Source of the DNA: Alviniconcha marisindica
Taxonomy: Eukaryota; Mollusca; Gastropoda; Provannidae
DNA: 64,000 nt
Reading direction: 5' to 3'
Assembly (NCBI GenBank): GCA_018857735.1
Contig: JABMCL010000316.1
Location: 147,501-211,500 of the forward strand
Made by a program: the position numbers and the translations under genes. Position 1 is the stretch's first letter, and each line of letters begins with the position of its first letter. This document shows, in pieces, positions 25,401 through 35,512 of this stretch. The notes beneath the pieces were generated by a model. That model was given only the letters and a program-made list of their open reading frames with translations, was not told where the DNA came from and made no database searches.

Positions 25401-28400
25401 AGTTAAAGCCAGGGTGAGTGGCAGGTGTATCTGGACAGTGGCTGTCAGTTACCTGGGCCCTGTCAGAGGCAGTTAAAGCCAGGGTGAGTGGCAGGTGTAT
25501 CTGGACAGTGGCTGTCAGTTACCTGGGCCCCGTCAGAGGCAGTTAGAGCCGGGGTGAGTGCCAGGTATATCTGGACAGTGACTGTCAGTGACCTGGTCCA
25601 GTGAGAACTGAACAGTGACCTCTTGGTTACTTAAGCAGTGAGAATAGTACTACTACCAGCAGCAATCAGTTACTAGACTTGTCTAGAGCCAGGGAGAGTG
25701 GCAGTTCTCTCTCTCCTCAGTTACAACTTGTCTAGAGCCAGGGAGAGTGGCAGTTCTCTCTCTCCTCAGTTACAACTTGTCTAGAGCCAGGGAGAGTGGC
25801 AGTTCTCTCTCTCCTCTGTTACAACTTGTCTAGAGCCAGGGAGAGTGGCAGTTCTCTCTCTCCTCTGTTACAACTTGTCTAGAACCAGGGAGAGTGGCAG
25901 TTCTCTCTCTCCTCAGTTACAACTTGTCTAGAGCCAGGGAGAGTGGCAGTTCTCTCTCTCCTCTGTTACAACTTGTCTAGAACCAGGGAGAGTGGCAGTT
26001 CTCTCTCTCCTCAGTTACAACTTGGCTAGAGCCAGGGAGAGTGGCAGTTCTCTCTCTCCTCAGTTACAACTTGGCTAGAGCCAGGGAGAGTGGCAGTTCT
26101 CTCTCTCCTCTGTTACAACTTGGCTAGAGCCAGGGAGAGTGGCAGTTCTCTCTCTCCTCAGTTACAACTTGTCTAGAGCCAGGGAGAGTGGCAGTTCTCT
26201 CTCTCCTCAGTTACAACTTGTCTAGAGCCAGGGAGAGTGGCAGTTCTCTCTCTCCTCTGTTACAACTTGGCTAGAGCCAGGGAGAGTGGCAGTTCTCTCT
26301 CTCCTCTGTTACAACTTGTCTAGAGCCAGGGAGAGTGGCAGTTCTCTCTCTCATCAGTTACAACTTGGCTAGAGCCAGGGAGAGTGGCAGTTTTCTCTCT
26401 CCTCTGTTACAACTTGTCTAGAGCCAGGGAGAGTGGCAGTTCTCTCTCTCCTCTGTTACAACTTGTCTAGAGCCAGGGAGAGTGGCAGTTCTCTCTCTCA
26501 TCAGTTACAACTTGGCTAGAGCCAGGGAGAGTGGCAGTTTTCTCTCTCCTCTGTTACAACTTGTCAGTTACCTGAGGCAGTGAGAGCAGTACGAGCACTT
26601 AGCAGCAATCGGACATTGGAGCCGGTTTTCCTGACCTGTCTGTTACTTGTGTTAGTCAGACAGTCGCATGGGCCAGCACTTAGACCAACAGTGAGAGTCA
26701 GACAGTTGCATGGGCCAGCACTTAGACCAACAGTGAGAGTCAGACAGTCGCATGGGCCAGCACTTAGACCAACAGTGAGAGTCAGACAGTCGCATGGGCC
26801 AGCACTTAGACCAACAGTGAGAGTCAGACAGTCGCATGGGCCACACTTAGACCAACAGTGAGAGTCAGACAGTCGCATGGGCCAGCACTTAGACCAACAG
26901 TGAGAGTCAGACAGTTGCATGGGCCAGCACTTAGACCAACAGTGAGAGTCAGACAGTTGCATGGACCAGCACTTAGACCAACAGTGAGAGTCAGACAGTC
27001 GCATGGGCCAGCACTTAGACCAACAGTGAGAGTCAGCCAGTCGCATGGGCCAGCACTTAGACCAACACTCAGTCATTTTGGCCAGTGAGAGCAGCACAAA
27101 GATTTTGGCCAGCCAAGGCAACACTCAGTCATTTGAGCCAGCAACAGCAGCAGGAAGATTTTGGTCAGCCAGCCCAAAATTCAGTCATTTTGGCCAGAGA
27201 GAGCAGCGGGCAGATTTTGGCTTGCCAGAGCTACTCAGTTATTTTGGCCAGTGACGGCAGCAGGACATTTTTGGCCAGCCAAAGCAACTCAGTTATTTTG
27301 GCCATTGAGATCATCACAAAAAAATTGGCCTGCCACAGTAAGTTATTTTGGCCAGTGAGAGCAGCAGGGTGGTTTTGGTCAGCCAGAGGAACACTCAGTT
27401 ACTGTAGCCAGTGACAGCAGCAAAAAGATTTTGGTCAGTCAGAGCAACACTCAGTTATTTATTGGCCAGCAAGAACAGCAGAAATATTTTGGGACAGTGA
27501 GAGTAACAAGTCAGTTATTTTGGCTAGAGAAAGCCAAAGGAAGATTTTGGGACAGTGAGAGTAACAAGTCAGTTATTTTGGCTAGAGAAAGCCAAAGGAA
27601 GATTGTGGAATAGTCCATTATTCTGGCCAGTGTGGGTATACAAGCAAGTGGTAAGAAGGGTACTGCCTACAGTAAGACAGGGTACTGCCTATCTGTAAGA
27701 CCACCATATAAAACATGAGAGAGTGCGTGGTGCCCCTCTGTGGTGGCACATAGCTACATGTCAGTGTGCTTAACTTGTTCAGAGCTGTGAACATGTGAAC
27801 CACCATCTAAAGCAACTTCCACGACCATTTGTAATTCACCCCTTTCTTCTTGGCCTTTTCCATACTTCCCTTCTAAATGAATGTTCACTTGCATCAGTCT
27901 CAGACTGAACAGCACACACACACACTGACACTTTATTTTTTTTCTCTCTCAGTAGTCAAGCCTTTATCCATGAACCTAAACTTATTCATCATTGAGGGGG
28001 GAAAAACAGACAAGGAAAAGTTCTGGTAGCTGTCCATCACCATGATAGACAAGAATACTGTACACTGCAGTGTGCGGTGGGTCTGCTGCTTCAACGCTCA
28101 TGCCAGCAGTTGGCAACAGATTTAGTGTTGTCCCAAAAACACCACTGGACTTGCTGTTTTGTTCCTGCACTCCCAATCCCAGGCTCTGTGCCTTTGCACA
28201 GAAGGGTGTGATGGACAGAAATGTGCTGGTGACAGTAAATTATGATCCTGCCTGTCATACAATTCTTCTACACTGTAGATCGAGAAGTTTTCAAAAAAGT
28301 TTTACCATACTAACTTCCCTTCAGAAACGGGACCTTTGCAACAGAATGTCAGTGGTGTGGACACACAATTCATGGGAAAACCAAAAATTACCTGTTAAAG

Positions 28401-31400
28401 TTGCCTCGCATCATGCTGCGACCTCTGCCCCGCTGACCTCTGGGACTAGGACTGACCCCTCGCTGAGCTCCACGCCCTCCTGTCACAGGCACACAGTGGT
28501 GGCAGAGGGATTAGAAGTGGTGAGTGTGTTACTGTGATCTAGTCCAAACAAGGGCTGCAGCTAATACGGTCAACCAGAAAATCTACAGCAACAACAAACA
28601 GTGCCAAATAAACACAAGACACACACAACCTACCCTACCTCTAGCCCACAAGATGACATCCCTGCTGCATCAGTTCACTACTCATGCTCCTCATTCCCTA
28701 TTTAACTTGGCTGGCTGTCCTTTGGGGGCGGGGGGCGGGGGTGGGGGGGGGGGGCTAAGGCAGTTGACACAGGAGATTATCATGGTCCTCATCTACGTCC
28801 CTTAGACCAATACTGCTGGCATTGTTGACTATCATCATCCCTATGTCCCTTAGACCAATACAGCTGGCACTGTTGACTACCATCATCCCTATGTCCCTTA
28901 GACCAATACAGCAGGCATTGTTGACTATCATCATCCCTATGTCCCTTAGACCAATACAGCTGGCACTGTAGACTATCATCATCCCTATGTCCCTTAGACC
29001 AATACAGTTGGCACTGTCGACTATCATCATCCCTATGTCCTTTAGACCAATACAGCTGGCACTGTTGACTATGGTCATCCCTGTCTATGTCCCTTAGACC
29101 AATACAGTTGGCACTGTTGACTATGGTCATCCCTATGTCCCTTAGACCAATACAGCTGGCACTGTTGACTATCATCATCCCTATGTCCCTTAGACCAATA
29201 CAACTGGCACTGTTGACTATCATCATCCCTATGTCCCTTAGACCAATACAGCTGGCACTGTTGACTATGATCATCCCCATGTCCCTTAGACCAATACAGC
29301 TGGCACTGTTGACTATCATCATCCCTATGTCCCTTAGACCAATACAGCTGGCACTGTTGACTATCATCATCCCTATGTCCCTTAGACCAATACAGCAGCC
29401 ACTGTTGACTATGGTCATCCCTATGTCCCTTAGACCAATACAGCTGGCACTGTTGACTATCATCATCCCTATGTCCCTTAGACCAATACAGCTGGCACTG
29501 TTGACTATCATCATCCCTATGTCCCTTAGACCAATACAGTTGGCACTGTTGACTATCATCATCCCTATGTCCCTTAGACCAATACAGCTGGCACTGTTGA
29601 CTATGGTCATCCCTGTCTATGTCCCTTAGACCAATACAGTTGGCACTGTTGACTATGGTCATCCCTATGTCCCTTAGACCAATACAGCTGGCACTGTTGA
29701 CTATGGTCATCCCTATGTCCCTTAGACCAATACAGCAGCCACTGTTGACTATCATCATCCCTATGTCCCTTAGACCAATACAACTGGCACTGTTGACTAT
29801 GATCATCCCTATGTCCCTTAGACCAATACAGATGGCACTGTTGACTATCATCATCCCTATGTCCCTTAGACCAATACAGCTGGCACTGTTGACTATGGTC
29901 ATCCCTGTCTATGTCCCTTAGACCAATACAGCTGGCACTGTTGACTATGACCATCCCTATGTCCCTTAGACCAATACAGCTGGCACTGTTGACTATCATC
30001 ATCCCTGTCTATGTCCCTTAGACCAATACAGCTGGCACTGCTGATTATCATCATCCCTATGTCCCTTAGACCAATACAGCAGGCACTGTTGAATAAGATC
30101 GTCCTCGTCTACATCCATTAGATCAATACAGTGTTGAATATGATGGTCTTTTCTAAGGTGGGTGATAGCCATGTGTGAATGTGCTCTGAATGTTTCTGTG
30201 TGGAGCTAAAAGTAAAACAAGTGCTTCACTTTCTTTTTCTTTTTTTTGTAAACCCAAAAACCCAATCCCCCCCCCTCCCTCCAACAATTCTTTCCCACAG
30301 TGGAAAGTCAGTTCTAGTGCCATAGAAATTTGCATTTCAAAGGACAATTCCAATGCCTACTGAATCACCTCTGTGGTTTCTTCCTTTAGAAACAAAAACA
30401 TTGTGGGTACAGTTAAATACAGCACTTAAGCTGAAGCAAAATTCAAACAGCAAACTGGCCACATTCTTTATCTGAACAATTTGTATCATATTCCCATGCA
30501 ACAGGCTAGAGAAGTGAAGTCTGACCTCGACCTCTCATTGGTGGCACACTGCCGCCCTGGCCACGGCCCCCACGAAATCCTCGAGGCATCCCTCTGTTGA
30601 TGTTGACCTGTCCTCGGCCTCTCATGGTCTGACCTCCACGGCCCACCGCATCCAGGTTGAGACGCGCCTTGATGTTGCCCCGGCCCAGGCGCTGCTTCAA
30701 GCTGCGCTGTAAGACAAGGATACAGAAGATGTTACCATTACTGGTAACAAACAGGCATGCTGCACGGAGGATCCTTCAGCCATTGTTGGACCACTTTCTG
30801 CCATCCACTGGCATTATACAGTGATCCCTGGGTTACTAGTTGTGGTACAAAGCCAACTGATAAAACCAACACAGCACAATCCACTCCCAAATTTACCATG
30901 ACATCACCATAGTTGACTGGGTTTAAAAAACAACAACAGTTTCCACCTTCACACCCACACATGTGGACAGGCACCTAGTTACCGCCCTTTACAAATGGCT
31001 GTGTGGGTAAAGACTTGATACTATCTGCTACCTTATGTCCAACTGTGTGAAGAAAGCATGTTTAGAATTTTGAGATAGTCCATGCATAACCACACATGCC
31101 AGCATCCTCACAAATTCAATGAGCTTGCTACAAAAAGTGAAAAGTGCAATGGTCGACATCCACCTTCGAAAACTCCTGTCAGTGTACTACCTTGGACATG
31201 CCAGAGTGAAGGGAAATGACTGAGCAGATAGACTGGCAGGCAAAGCAACCATCACAACTGGCTTGTGTCTTGGAAGATCTGAAGTGTTGAGGAGCTTGAG
31301 ACACTACATGCGAGCACAAAGCCAAGGACATCACAGCATCAATCGCCTGGTGGAGAGAGGTGTGGAAAGAGGAAGCACAGATGACCTTTTTTGAAAGGAC

Positions 31401-33065
31401 AAGCAAGGGCCATTGTCAATCAGACGAACATTAAAACTGTTTCAAAAGCAATGTCAGGGAAACTTCTGTGAGATGGGGTGGAGCACATATGGGCTTTTCC
31501 AAGCTCATAGATACCATCTTCAACTGAACTGAACTACCTTCACCACTTTGAACAAGAGCACACCATACACTACACAAATCTCACCTGCTGTTGGGGAGGA
31601 GGCATGTTCATAGGCATGTTCATGTTCATGCTGTTCATATTGTCCATGGCTCCACTGGGGTATGGGTTCATGTTCATATTCAGCCCTGGTCGGTTGGCCA
31701 GTTGTTGGGCCAGGCGTCGGTTTGCTGCCGACGCTTGCTGTTGAGCCACCATGTTGGAGCGGATGTTCTGCACCGTTGGCTGTGGTCGCGCATGTTGCTG
31801 TATGCTGGTGAAACTTGGGAACCAAGGGAGAGCAATTGCCACTTTGTTTTAAGACAGCCAAATGGAGTTGCTGTTGTTTCCCTTTCAATTCTCAACATCT
31901 TCCCCCTCCTGATTTTACATAGTCAAATGGAGGGGACTGGGTGGGGTTCCCTTTAAGTTCTCAACATCTTCCCCCTCCTGATTTTACATAGCCAAATGGG
32001 GGGGGCTGGGGGGGGTTCCCCTTTCAATTCTCAACATCTTGCCCCACCTGATTTTACATAGCCAAATGGAGGGGGCTAGGTGGGGCTCCCTTTCAATTCC
32101 CAACATCTTCCCCCTCCTGATTTTAAACAGCCAAAATGGAGGGGACTGGGTGGGGTTCCCCTTTCAATTCTCAACATCTTCCCCCTCCTGATTTTACTCA
32201 GCCAAAATGGAGGGGTGGAGCTTCCCCCTTTCAAACTTTACAGTTTTCCCTCCTTCATAATGAAATGGTGACTTTTCTCAGACCCACCAATGGCTTCTGA
32301 TATTACTCTTTTTGTGGGCTTTGCTTTTCTTCCTCCTCCTCAGATGTCAAATACGTGCTATTAACATGAACTTCTGTTCACAAGTGTCTTTACAATCATA
32401 CCGCACAAACACTATTCTTTTCCTGTGGCATGCAAAAGACTGCACATCTTGTGCCCGTCTTCTCTCCTCTCATTCTTTACTCTGCTCTAATTCTGTGTTC
32501 CCAAGATGCAATTCTGGCATGACCTCCGACTGATCTGACAGAACAGCAGCCATGCACTGCTGCTCTTCCTGGATTCTACACTTTCACGTTCCATGCAGCT
32601 AAAGACGAGCCAAGATCCACCCACAAGCTTTACCGTGGTGCCGCTTCCTAACCCAGCATGATGCGGTCAGCCACGTAGCAGAATTAACAAGGCATGCTGA
32701 AACTCAAAGGGTTCCCACTTTGTAAGGAACCACATTTCACCAATGCCTTTGCAGATAAACCAATGATTATCTGCCTGCTCAAGATGTCAATCTTTTGTCA
32801 TCAACTTGTGGTGGAATGCTCAACTCATCAATGACTCATCATACATCAAATAGGTGGCTACAGTATAAAACAAGGCAGGATGAAACCTTTCTGGTACCTC
32901 CAAAGGTGACCAGGTTTCACCTCTGCCCTCACAGACCACCATCAGGCCGCCTGCGCTTCACCTAGTATCCAGGTCAACCATTTGGGGAACACGTTCTCAC
33001 CGATCATTCAATGACATCTTTGTTGTGCTTTTGAGCACTATCTTTGTTGGAACTTGTGCAGACAT
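10715..33065 (-). CDS. CHTOP: CHTOP (chromatin target of PRMT1), complete coding region in six exons
   Basis: Joining exons 33065-33001, 31813-31585, 30706-30526, 28479-28392, 23187-23095 and 10952-10715 gives an uninterrupted 297-residue protein plus stop, and every junction is GT/AG. The N-terminus carries [14 protein letters not shown], the signature of the family. Residues of about 30-60 include [14 protein letters not shown]. Then comes [15 protein letters not shown], a long RG/RGG region (about residues 115-260) and the C-terminal block [21 protein letters not shown]. Known biology: CHTOP is a nuclear TREX-complex subunit, binds RNA and the export machinery through its arginine-rich region, is methylated by PRMT1 and associates with PRMT5. 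It is longer than the human protein (about 248 aa), chiefly because of a Met/Asn-rich insertion in exon 2. The gene spans about 22 kb because its introns are packed with minisatellites and transposon relics. Identification rests on my memory of the family, with conserved blocks at both ends. Confidence 0.96.
11550..11890. repeat. 74-bp tandem repeat in a CHTOP intron
   Basis: ctcttttcacagtccaccca recurs at 11621 and 11695, about four and a half copies in all, with a longer diverged family to both sides. Confidence 0.93.
11975..12345. repeat. 43-bp minisatellite in a CHTOP intron
   Basis: acatccacagctttttgcat plus gctattccagtactactatg, about eight near-identical units and diverged copies continuing to about 12530. 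Confidence 0.96.
12540..13925. other. Unique intron sequence
   Basis: AT-rich sequence with no exon, RNA gene or array that I can support. Confidence 0.5.
13930..15345 (+). mobile_element. Degenerate non-LTR retrotransposon (reverse transcriptase remnant)
   Basis: Frameshifted pieces read [14 protein letters not shown], then [32 protein letters not shown] and, at the end, [18 protein letters not shown]. These are the spaced motifs of a jockey/CR1-group LINE reverse transcriptase and its C-terminal tail. Several stops and frameshifts show it is dead. It lies inside the 12-kb CHTOP intron, opposite in strand to the host gene. Confidence 0.85.
16268..16303. repeat. Poly(G) run of about 36
   Basis: Almost uninterrupted G, followed by gggtggggtg. 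Confidence 0.96.
16403..16463. repeat. (TG)n microsatellite
   Basis: About 30 TG units. Confidence 0.97.
17400..18250. repeat. 30-bp minisatellite and its diverged continuation
   Basis: tgaccatacaacctgatcct plus ctgatagtta recurs about 17 times to 17880. It continues as a drifted version (agtaatgaccacatcaacaa) to about 18250. This is a gradient of decay along one array. Confidence 0.93.
18584..18601. repeat. Poly(C) run of 18
   Basis: It is followed by accacacac. Confidence 0.95.
18610..20235. other. Unique intron sequence
   Basis: I see no exon, RNA gene or array here. Confidence 0.5.
20240..20780. repeat. 51-bp minisatellite in a CHTOP intron
   Basis: ctgtgcattgccgcggggca and gtcatggtggtgtgccccac form about 10 units with internal substitutions. 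It is GC-rich relative to its surroundings. Unit length 51 keeps frames open on both strands. Confidence 0.95.
20935..21172. repeat. 40-bp tandem repeat
   Basis: agatgggttgtgcaggttta recurs about six times. Confidence 0.95.
21654..22318 (+). mobile_element. piggyBac-type MITE, copy 1
   Basis: The element is bounded by TTAA at 21650-21653 and 22319-22322. The left terminus reads cccacttggccccagaccag and the right ends aaagtggg. TTAA target sites and a terminus starting CCC are the hallmarks of piggyBac-superfamily non-autonomous elements. About 665 bp, no transposase. The interior is shared with copies 2 and 3 (gaagggaagtaac, then gtatatccaaca). Confidence 0.85.
22792..22975. repeat. 32-bp minisatellite next to CHTOP exon 5
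   Basis: cattcaggaagggttggcat plus ttcagggtggcc, about 5.7 copies, ending about 120 bp downstream (in gene direction) of the exon 5 donor. Confidence 0.95.
23095..23187 (-). CDS. CHTOP: CHTOP coding exon 5
   Basis: Residues 188-219. It reads [20 protein letters not shown] and then [11 protein letters not shown]. The acceptor is ccctcag (AG at 23189-23188) and the donor ACAG/GTTACT at 23094. A hydrophobic FPDSFVPF segment interrupts the RG-rich region; I do not recognise it from the vertebrate protein. A 40-bp minisatellite begins about 25 bp on the acceptor side. Confidence 0.88.
23214..23645. repeat. 40-bp minisatellite abutting the CHTOP exon 5 acceptor
   Basis: cagtcactgttcatgccacc and tccctacctttcccaaacca recur every 40 bp, about 10 copies. 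The array begins about 25 bp from the acceptor AG at 23188-23189. Confidence 0.95.
24180..25060. repeat. 29-bp minisatellite
   Basis: agagccagagagaacagcag plus tcaactgtt, about 30 copies with substitutions. Confidence 0.95.
25190..25610. repeat. 70-bp minisatellite
   Basis: agttaaagccagggtgagtg recurs every 70 bp (25261, 25331 and onward), about five copies. It shares the words cagtta and agccag with the arrays on both sides, suggesting common descent. Confidence 0.94.
25680..26570. repeat. 49-bp minisatellite
   Basis: tctagagccagggagagtgg plus cagttctctctctcctcagt, about 18 copies. On the plus strand each unit holds a pyrimidine run followed by cag. Confidence 0.96.
26640..27075. repeat. 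42-bp minisatellite
   Basis: cagacagtcgcatgggccag plus cacttagaccaacagtgaga, about 10 copies. The unit is a multiple of 3, so ORFs run through on both strands. Confidence 0.96.
27075..27620. repeat. Degenerate minisatellite, about 55-bp unit
   Basis: cagttattttggccagtgag and gattttgg recur with heavy divergence. This looks like an older member of the neighbouring cag/gag-rich families. Confidence 0.8.
27620..28390. other. Unique intron sequence before CHTOP exon 4
   Basis: No element recognised beyond a short (CA)n at about 27914. Confidence 0.5.
28392..28479 (-). CDS. CHTOP: CHTOP coding exon 4
   Basis: Residues 159-188. It reads [20 protein letters not shown] and then RSMMRGNFN, all RG-rich. 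The acceptor is gtgacag (AG at 28481-28480) and the donor CAG/GTAATT at 28391. An SPSP pair inside the RG domain could be a phosphorylation site (inference). Frame in is phase 1, frame out phase 2; both match the neighbours. Confidence 0.9.
28725..28754. repeat. G-rich run
   Basis: Interrupted G tract (ggggcggggg, then a longer G run), G-quadruplex compatible. Confidence 0.9.
28785..30125. repeat. 48-bp minisatellite in a CHTOP intron
   Basis: About 27 units with cccttagaccaatacagctg and gcactgttgactatcatcat. A 6-bp insertion (ctgtctatgt instead of ctatgt) recurs at wide intervals (29080, 29615, 29908), a sign of block duplication. Frames are open on both strands because 48 is a multiple of 3. 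Confidence 0.97.
30526..30706 (-). CDS. CHTOP: CHTOP coding exon 3
   Basis: Residues 99-159. It starts [19 protein letters not shown], the conserved block that precedes the RG-rich domain, then runs into [18 protein letters not shown] and [11 protein letters not shown]. The acceptor is ttacag (AG at 30708-30707). The donor is CGAG/GTCAGA at 30525 (phase 1), chosen because it is the only one that keeps the frame with the next exon. Confidence 0.93.
31040..31420 (+). pseudogene. LINE RNase H domain remnant
   Basis: Across stops and shifts the plus strand reads [18 protein letters not shown], then [24 protein letters not shown] and LRHYMRAQ. GHxGVxGNxxAD is the C-terminal motif of RNase HI in I-clade retrotransposons. 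A stop replaces the residue after GND. It lies in the CHTOP intron between exons 2 and 3, antisense to CHTOP. Confidence 0.75.
31585..31813 (-). CDS. CHTOP: CHTOP coding exon 2
   Basis: Residues 22-98. It begins [19 protein letters not shown], continues with [14 protein letters not shown] (the conserved block) and ends in a low-complexity stretch of Asn-Met and Pro-Gln repeats ([19 protein letters not shown]). That stretch is not in the vertebrate protein as I know it and looks like an in-frame expansion. The acceptor AG is at 31815-31814 after a pyrimidine-rich run; the donor is CAG/GTGAGA at 31584 (phase 0). Confidence 0.94.
31850..32245. repeat. About 68-bp minisatellite next to the CHTOP exon 2 acceptor
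   Basis: ttctcaacatcttccccctc and ctgattttacatagccaaat, about five to six copies with indels. It begins about 35 bp from the acceptor at 31814-31815. Confidence 0.9.
32250..33000. other. CHTOP intron 1 (coding) unique sequence
   Basis: No element recognised between the array and exon 1. Confidence 0.5.
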
Positions 33066-33078
33066 TTCTCAGGACAAT
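33001..33078 (-). CDS. CHTOP: CHTOP coding exon 1 (start codon) with short 5' UTR
   Basis: The ATG is at 33065-33063 and opens [20 protein letters not shown], matching the conserved N-terminus of CHTOP. The exon ends CG before a GTGAGA donor at 33000-32999 (phase 2), and the next exon supplies T to complete Arg. A ttacag acceptor sits just upstream (AG at 33080-33079), so 13 nt of 5' UTR are in this exon and at least one further non-coding exon must lie at higher coordinates. Confidence 0.95.
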
Positions 33079-33734
33079 CTGTAAGTCAGTTAAGAAAAAA
33101 ATCTGCTGAACATTTAAATATAATATATATACATGTAACATAATAATATTCAAAAGACAAAAGCTATGCCACCTGCCAGCATATCAGTATTATTACAAAG
33201 ATACAGAATTACAGCTAGGTGATGTTAAAAAATGTGCACACATACAATTGTGGGTGAACTTAACACTTTGAAATCTTTAGGGTCACTCACTCATTGCTCT
33301 GGTTTCAGTTTCACCCCAAAAATGTGTTAGATATCCGACTAGCTTGCACCTTTAGCCAAACCAACATTAAACAACTGAGAAGTGCGACTTGCTCAGTCCC
33401 TGATTCAGTGATTTGGTGAACCAAGGTGGTGATGGTGGGGGCAGGCAAGACCAACTGAGTGCAGAACAGAACCAACCATATGTAAAATGCGACAGTGCCA
33501 ATAGCACCCAGGGCTCCCTACATAATAATTAATATATACTAATACTGTGTTAATCACGCACAGGCATGTATCCAAAAACTTAGCAAAATGCTCCCCCTCA
33601 GCCACTGTGTCCCTAGATAAGTACTGAAAATCACTGTCACTCTTCTTTCCTAATCCTATAGCATCCAGTGTCAACATTATGAATGCACTTTTTGTGCATG
33701 CTGGATTATTTTGGTGTTTCCATAATCTATTTAA

Positions 33735-34504
33735 CCCACTTTGCCCCAGGCTGCCCATCACCACCTGCTATTTTTTCTTACTGCATGACTGCCTGATAGT
33801 GATAGTGGCCAGTAACCACACGCTCCATACCGGCATCCCAGCAAATCCCATGCAAACAGGAATGGGATTCTCATGAGATTTGTAGCCTCACTTCCACTAA
33901 ACAGCACCACTTCTGGCGATGACCTTTGTTCAAAGTTTGGTCGAGTTTGAGAGACGCTGTGAAGTTGTGAGATGGTCACACAATAGATGCACAAAAATAA
34001 ACAAAAGCCCTACGTTAGCAATGGCATCAGAACTTCATCCTCTGAGATCTGAACTGCAAATTTTGCTCAGTCACTTACCCTGGGCACCCTAACAAACTCA
34101 TGGAGCTTTGCCTTCAGAAATTCAAACTGGAAATTTGGTTATTGGTTACCCTGTAGGCACCCTAATACCCGACATTCAGATGTGGACATTCTGATGTTTT
34201 TTTAATTTTATTTTTTATGCTTTTATTTTTGAGTGACATTCAAACGAGGCCATTTATGATTTTGGAGAAAAACAATTAAAGCTTTTATTTTTTATTTTTG
34301 AGTTTAAAAAAAATCTAATCCTGTTGGATATACAAGAACAATGTATTTGCAAAACTGGGAAAATACAAAGTGAGCTGAAACTATTATTTGGTGTTTATTA
34401 TTGATTTTTAAAATAGTAACTGTATCCTGGGATCATTCGACAGTTACTTCCCTTTGCATGGGATTTCATAGAGAAAGGGCAGCAGCAGGTCTGGGACAAG
34501 TGGG
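33735..34504 (-). mobile_element. piggyBac-type MITE, copy 2 (reverse orientation)
   Basis: TTAA at 33731-33734 and 34505-34508. The right terminus reads ggtctgggacaagtggg, the reverse complement of the copy 1 left end, so it is inverted relative to copies 1 and 3. About 770 bp, with extra internal sequence. Confidence 0.85.
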
Positions 34505-34529
34505 TTAATTGACATGGATTACAGGATCT

Positions 34530-34800
34530 TTAATGAGTGGATGTGATCTTTCTGCATGCATATGTGGGGATCTGGGTTTAATACTATAGTCTCACCCAAA
34601 AGATTTTTGTAGCCTGCAGAGAATTTGACTCCAGAGAAATCTCAGGATGTGCACAAAGCCTAGAGCATAAATCATAATGGTCGCCCATCCATTTGGTGAC
34701 CACACTCGATCGTGCTTAACTTTGGCTTTCGAGAGTGAGTACTCTTGCTCAATACCACCAACTCTCCAGTCATTGTGGTACATTTCCCAACTTTGCATGA
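34530..34800 (-). mobile_element. 5S-rRNA-derived SINE (SINE3-like)
   Basis: On the minus strand, ccaaagttaagcacgatcga and then caaatggatgggcgacc reproduce the A-box/intermediate-element region and the C-box region of 5S rRNA with the right spacing. The remainder down to about 34530 is unrelated body sequence. The stretch is short and mutated, so it is not a working 5S gene. Confidence 0.65.
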
Positions 34801-34810
34801 GGTCAGTCAA

Positions 34811-35512
34811 CCCACTTGGCCCCAGACCAGCCGCTGCCCTTTCACTACAAAATCCCTTGTGAAGGGAAGTAACTGTATCAAATGATCTCGGCAGACAACT
34901 TTAAAAATCAATAATAAACATCAAACAAAAGTTTCAGCCCACTTCGTATTTTTCCCAGTTTGCAAATACAGTGTTCTTGTATATCCAACAGGTTTTGATT
35001 TTTTTCACTAAAGAATAAAAGCATAAAAATGAAAGAAATCCCAAGTCAGAAATGTCCACATCTGAATGTCGGGTTTCGGGGGACCTACGGGGTAACCGGC
35101 TTTGCAAAATTTCCAGTTTGAATCTCCAAAGATGAAGCTCCATGAGTTTGTTAGGGTGCCCACGGTAAGCGACTGAGCCAAATTTGCATTCAAATCTCAA
35201 AGGATGAAGCTCCGACGCCATCGCTAACAGTAGGGCTTTTGTTTATTTTTGGCCATCTATCGCACGTCCACCTCACAACTTTGAAAATTCACAGCGTCTC
35301 TCAAACTTCGCCGAACTTCGAACTAACGACATTGCCGGAAGTAGTAATCAATAGCGGAAACAAGGCTACAAGTCTCACGAGAATCCTGTTCCTATTTGCA
35401 TAAGCCGAGATACTAGTATGGAGTGTCTGCTAGCCAGCTGCTACCAGGTGGTCTGGGGTTTCGTGGTAAGGAAAAAGAGCGGGCGGTGACGGGCGGTCTG
35501 GGGCCAAGTGGG
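34811..35512 (+). mobile_element. piggyBac-type MITE, copy 3
   Basis: The left flank is TCAA (34807-34810, one change from TTAA) and the right flank TTAA (35513-35516). Termini are cccacttggccccagaccag and ggtctggggccaagtggg, an 18-bp perfect inverted terminal repeat. About 702 bp, no coding capacity. Confidence 0.88.

Noticed and set aside
28789..29902. About 275-aa minus-strand and 180-aa plus-strand repeat ORFs
   Set aside because: A 48-bp stop-free unit keeps several frames open; the array lies inside a CHTOP intron.
31520..31888. 122-aa minus-strand ORF in another frame over CHTOP exon 2
   Set aside because: Overlaps the exon in the wrong frame and continues through the splice acceptor.
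34600..34800. Functional 5S rRNA gene
   Set aside because: Only the central promoter-like part matches; both ends of the molecule are lost.
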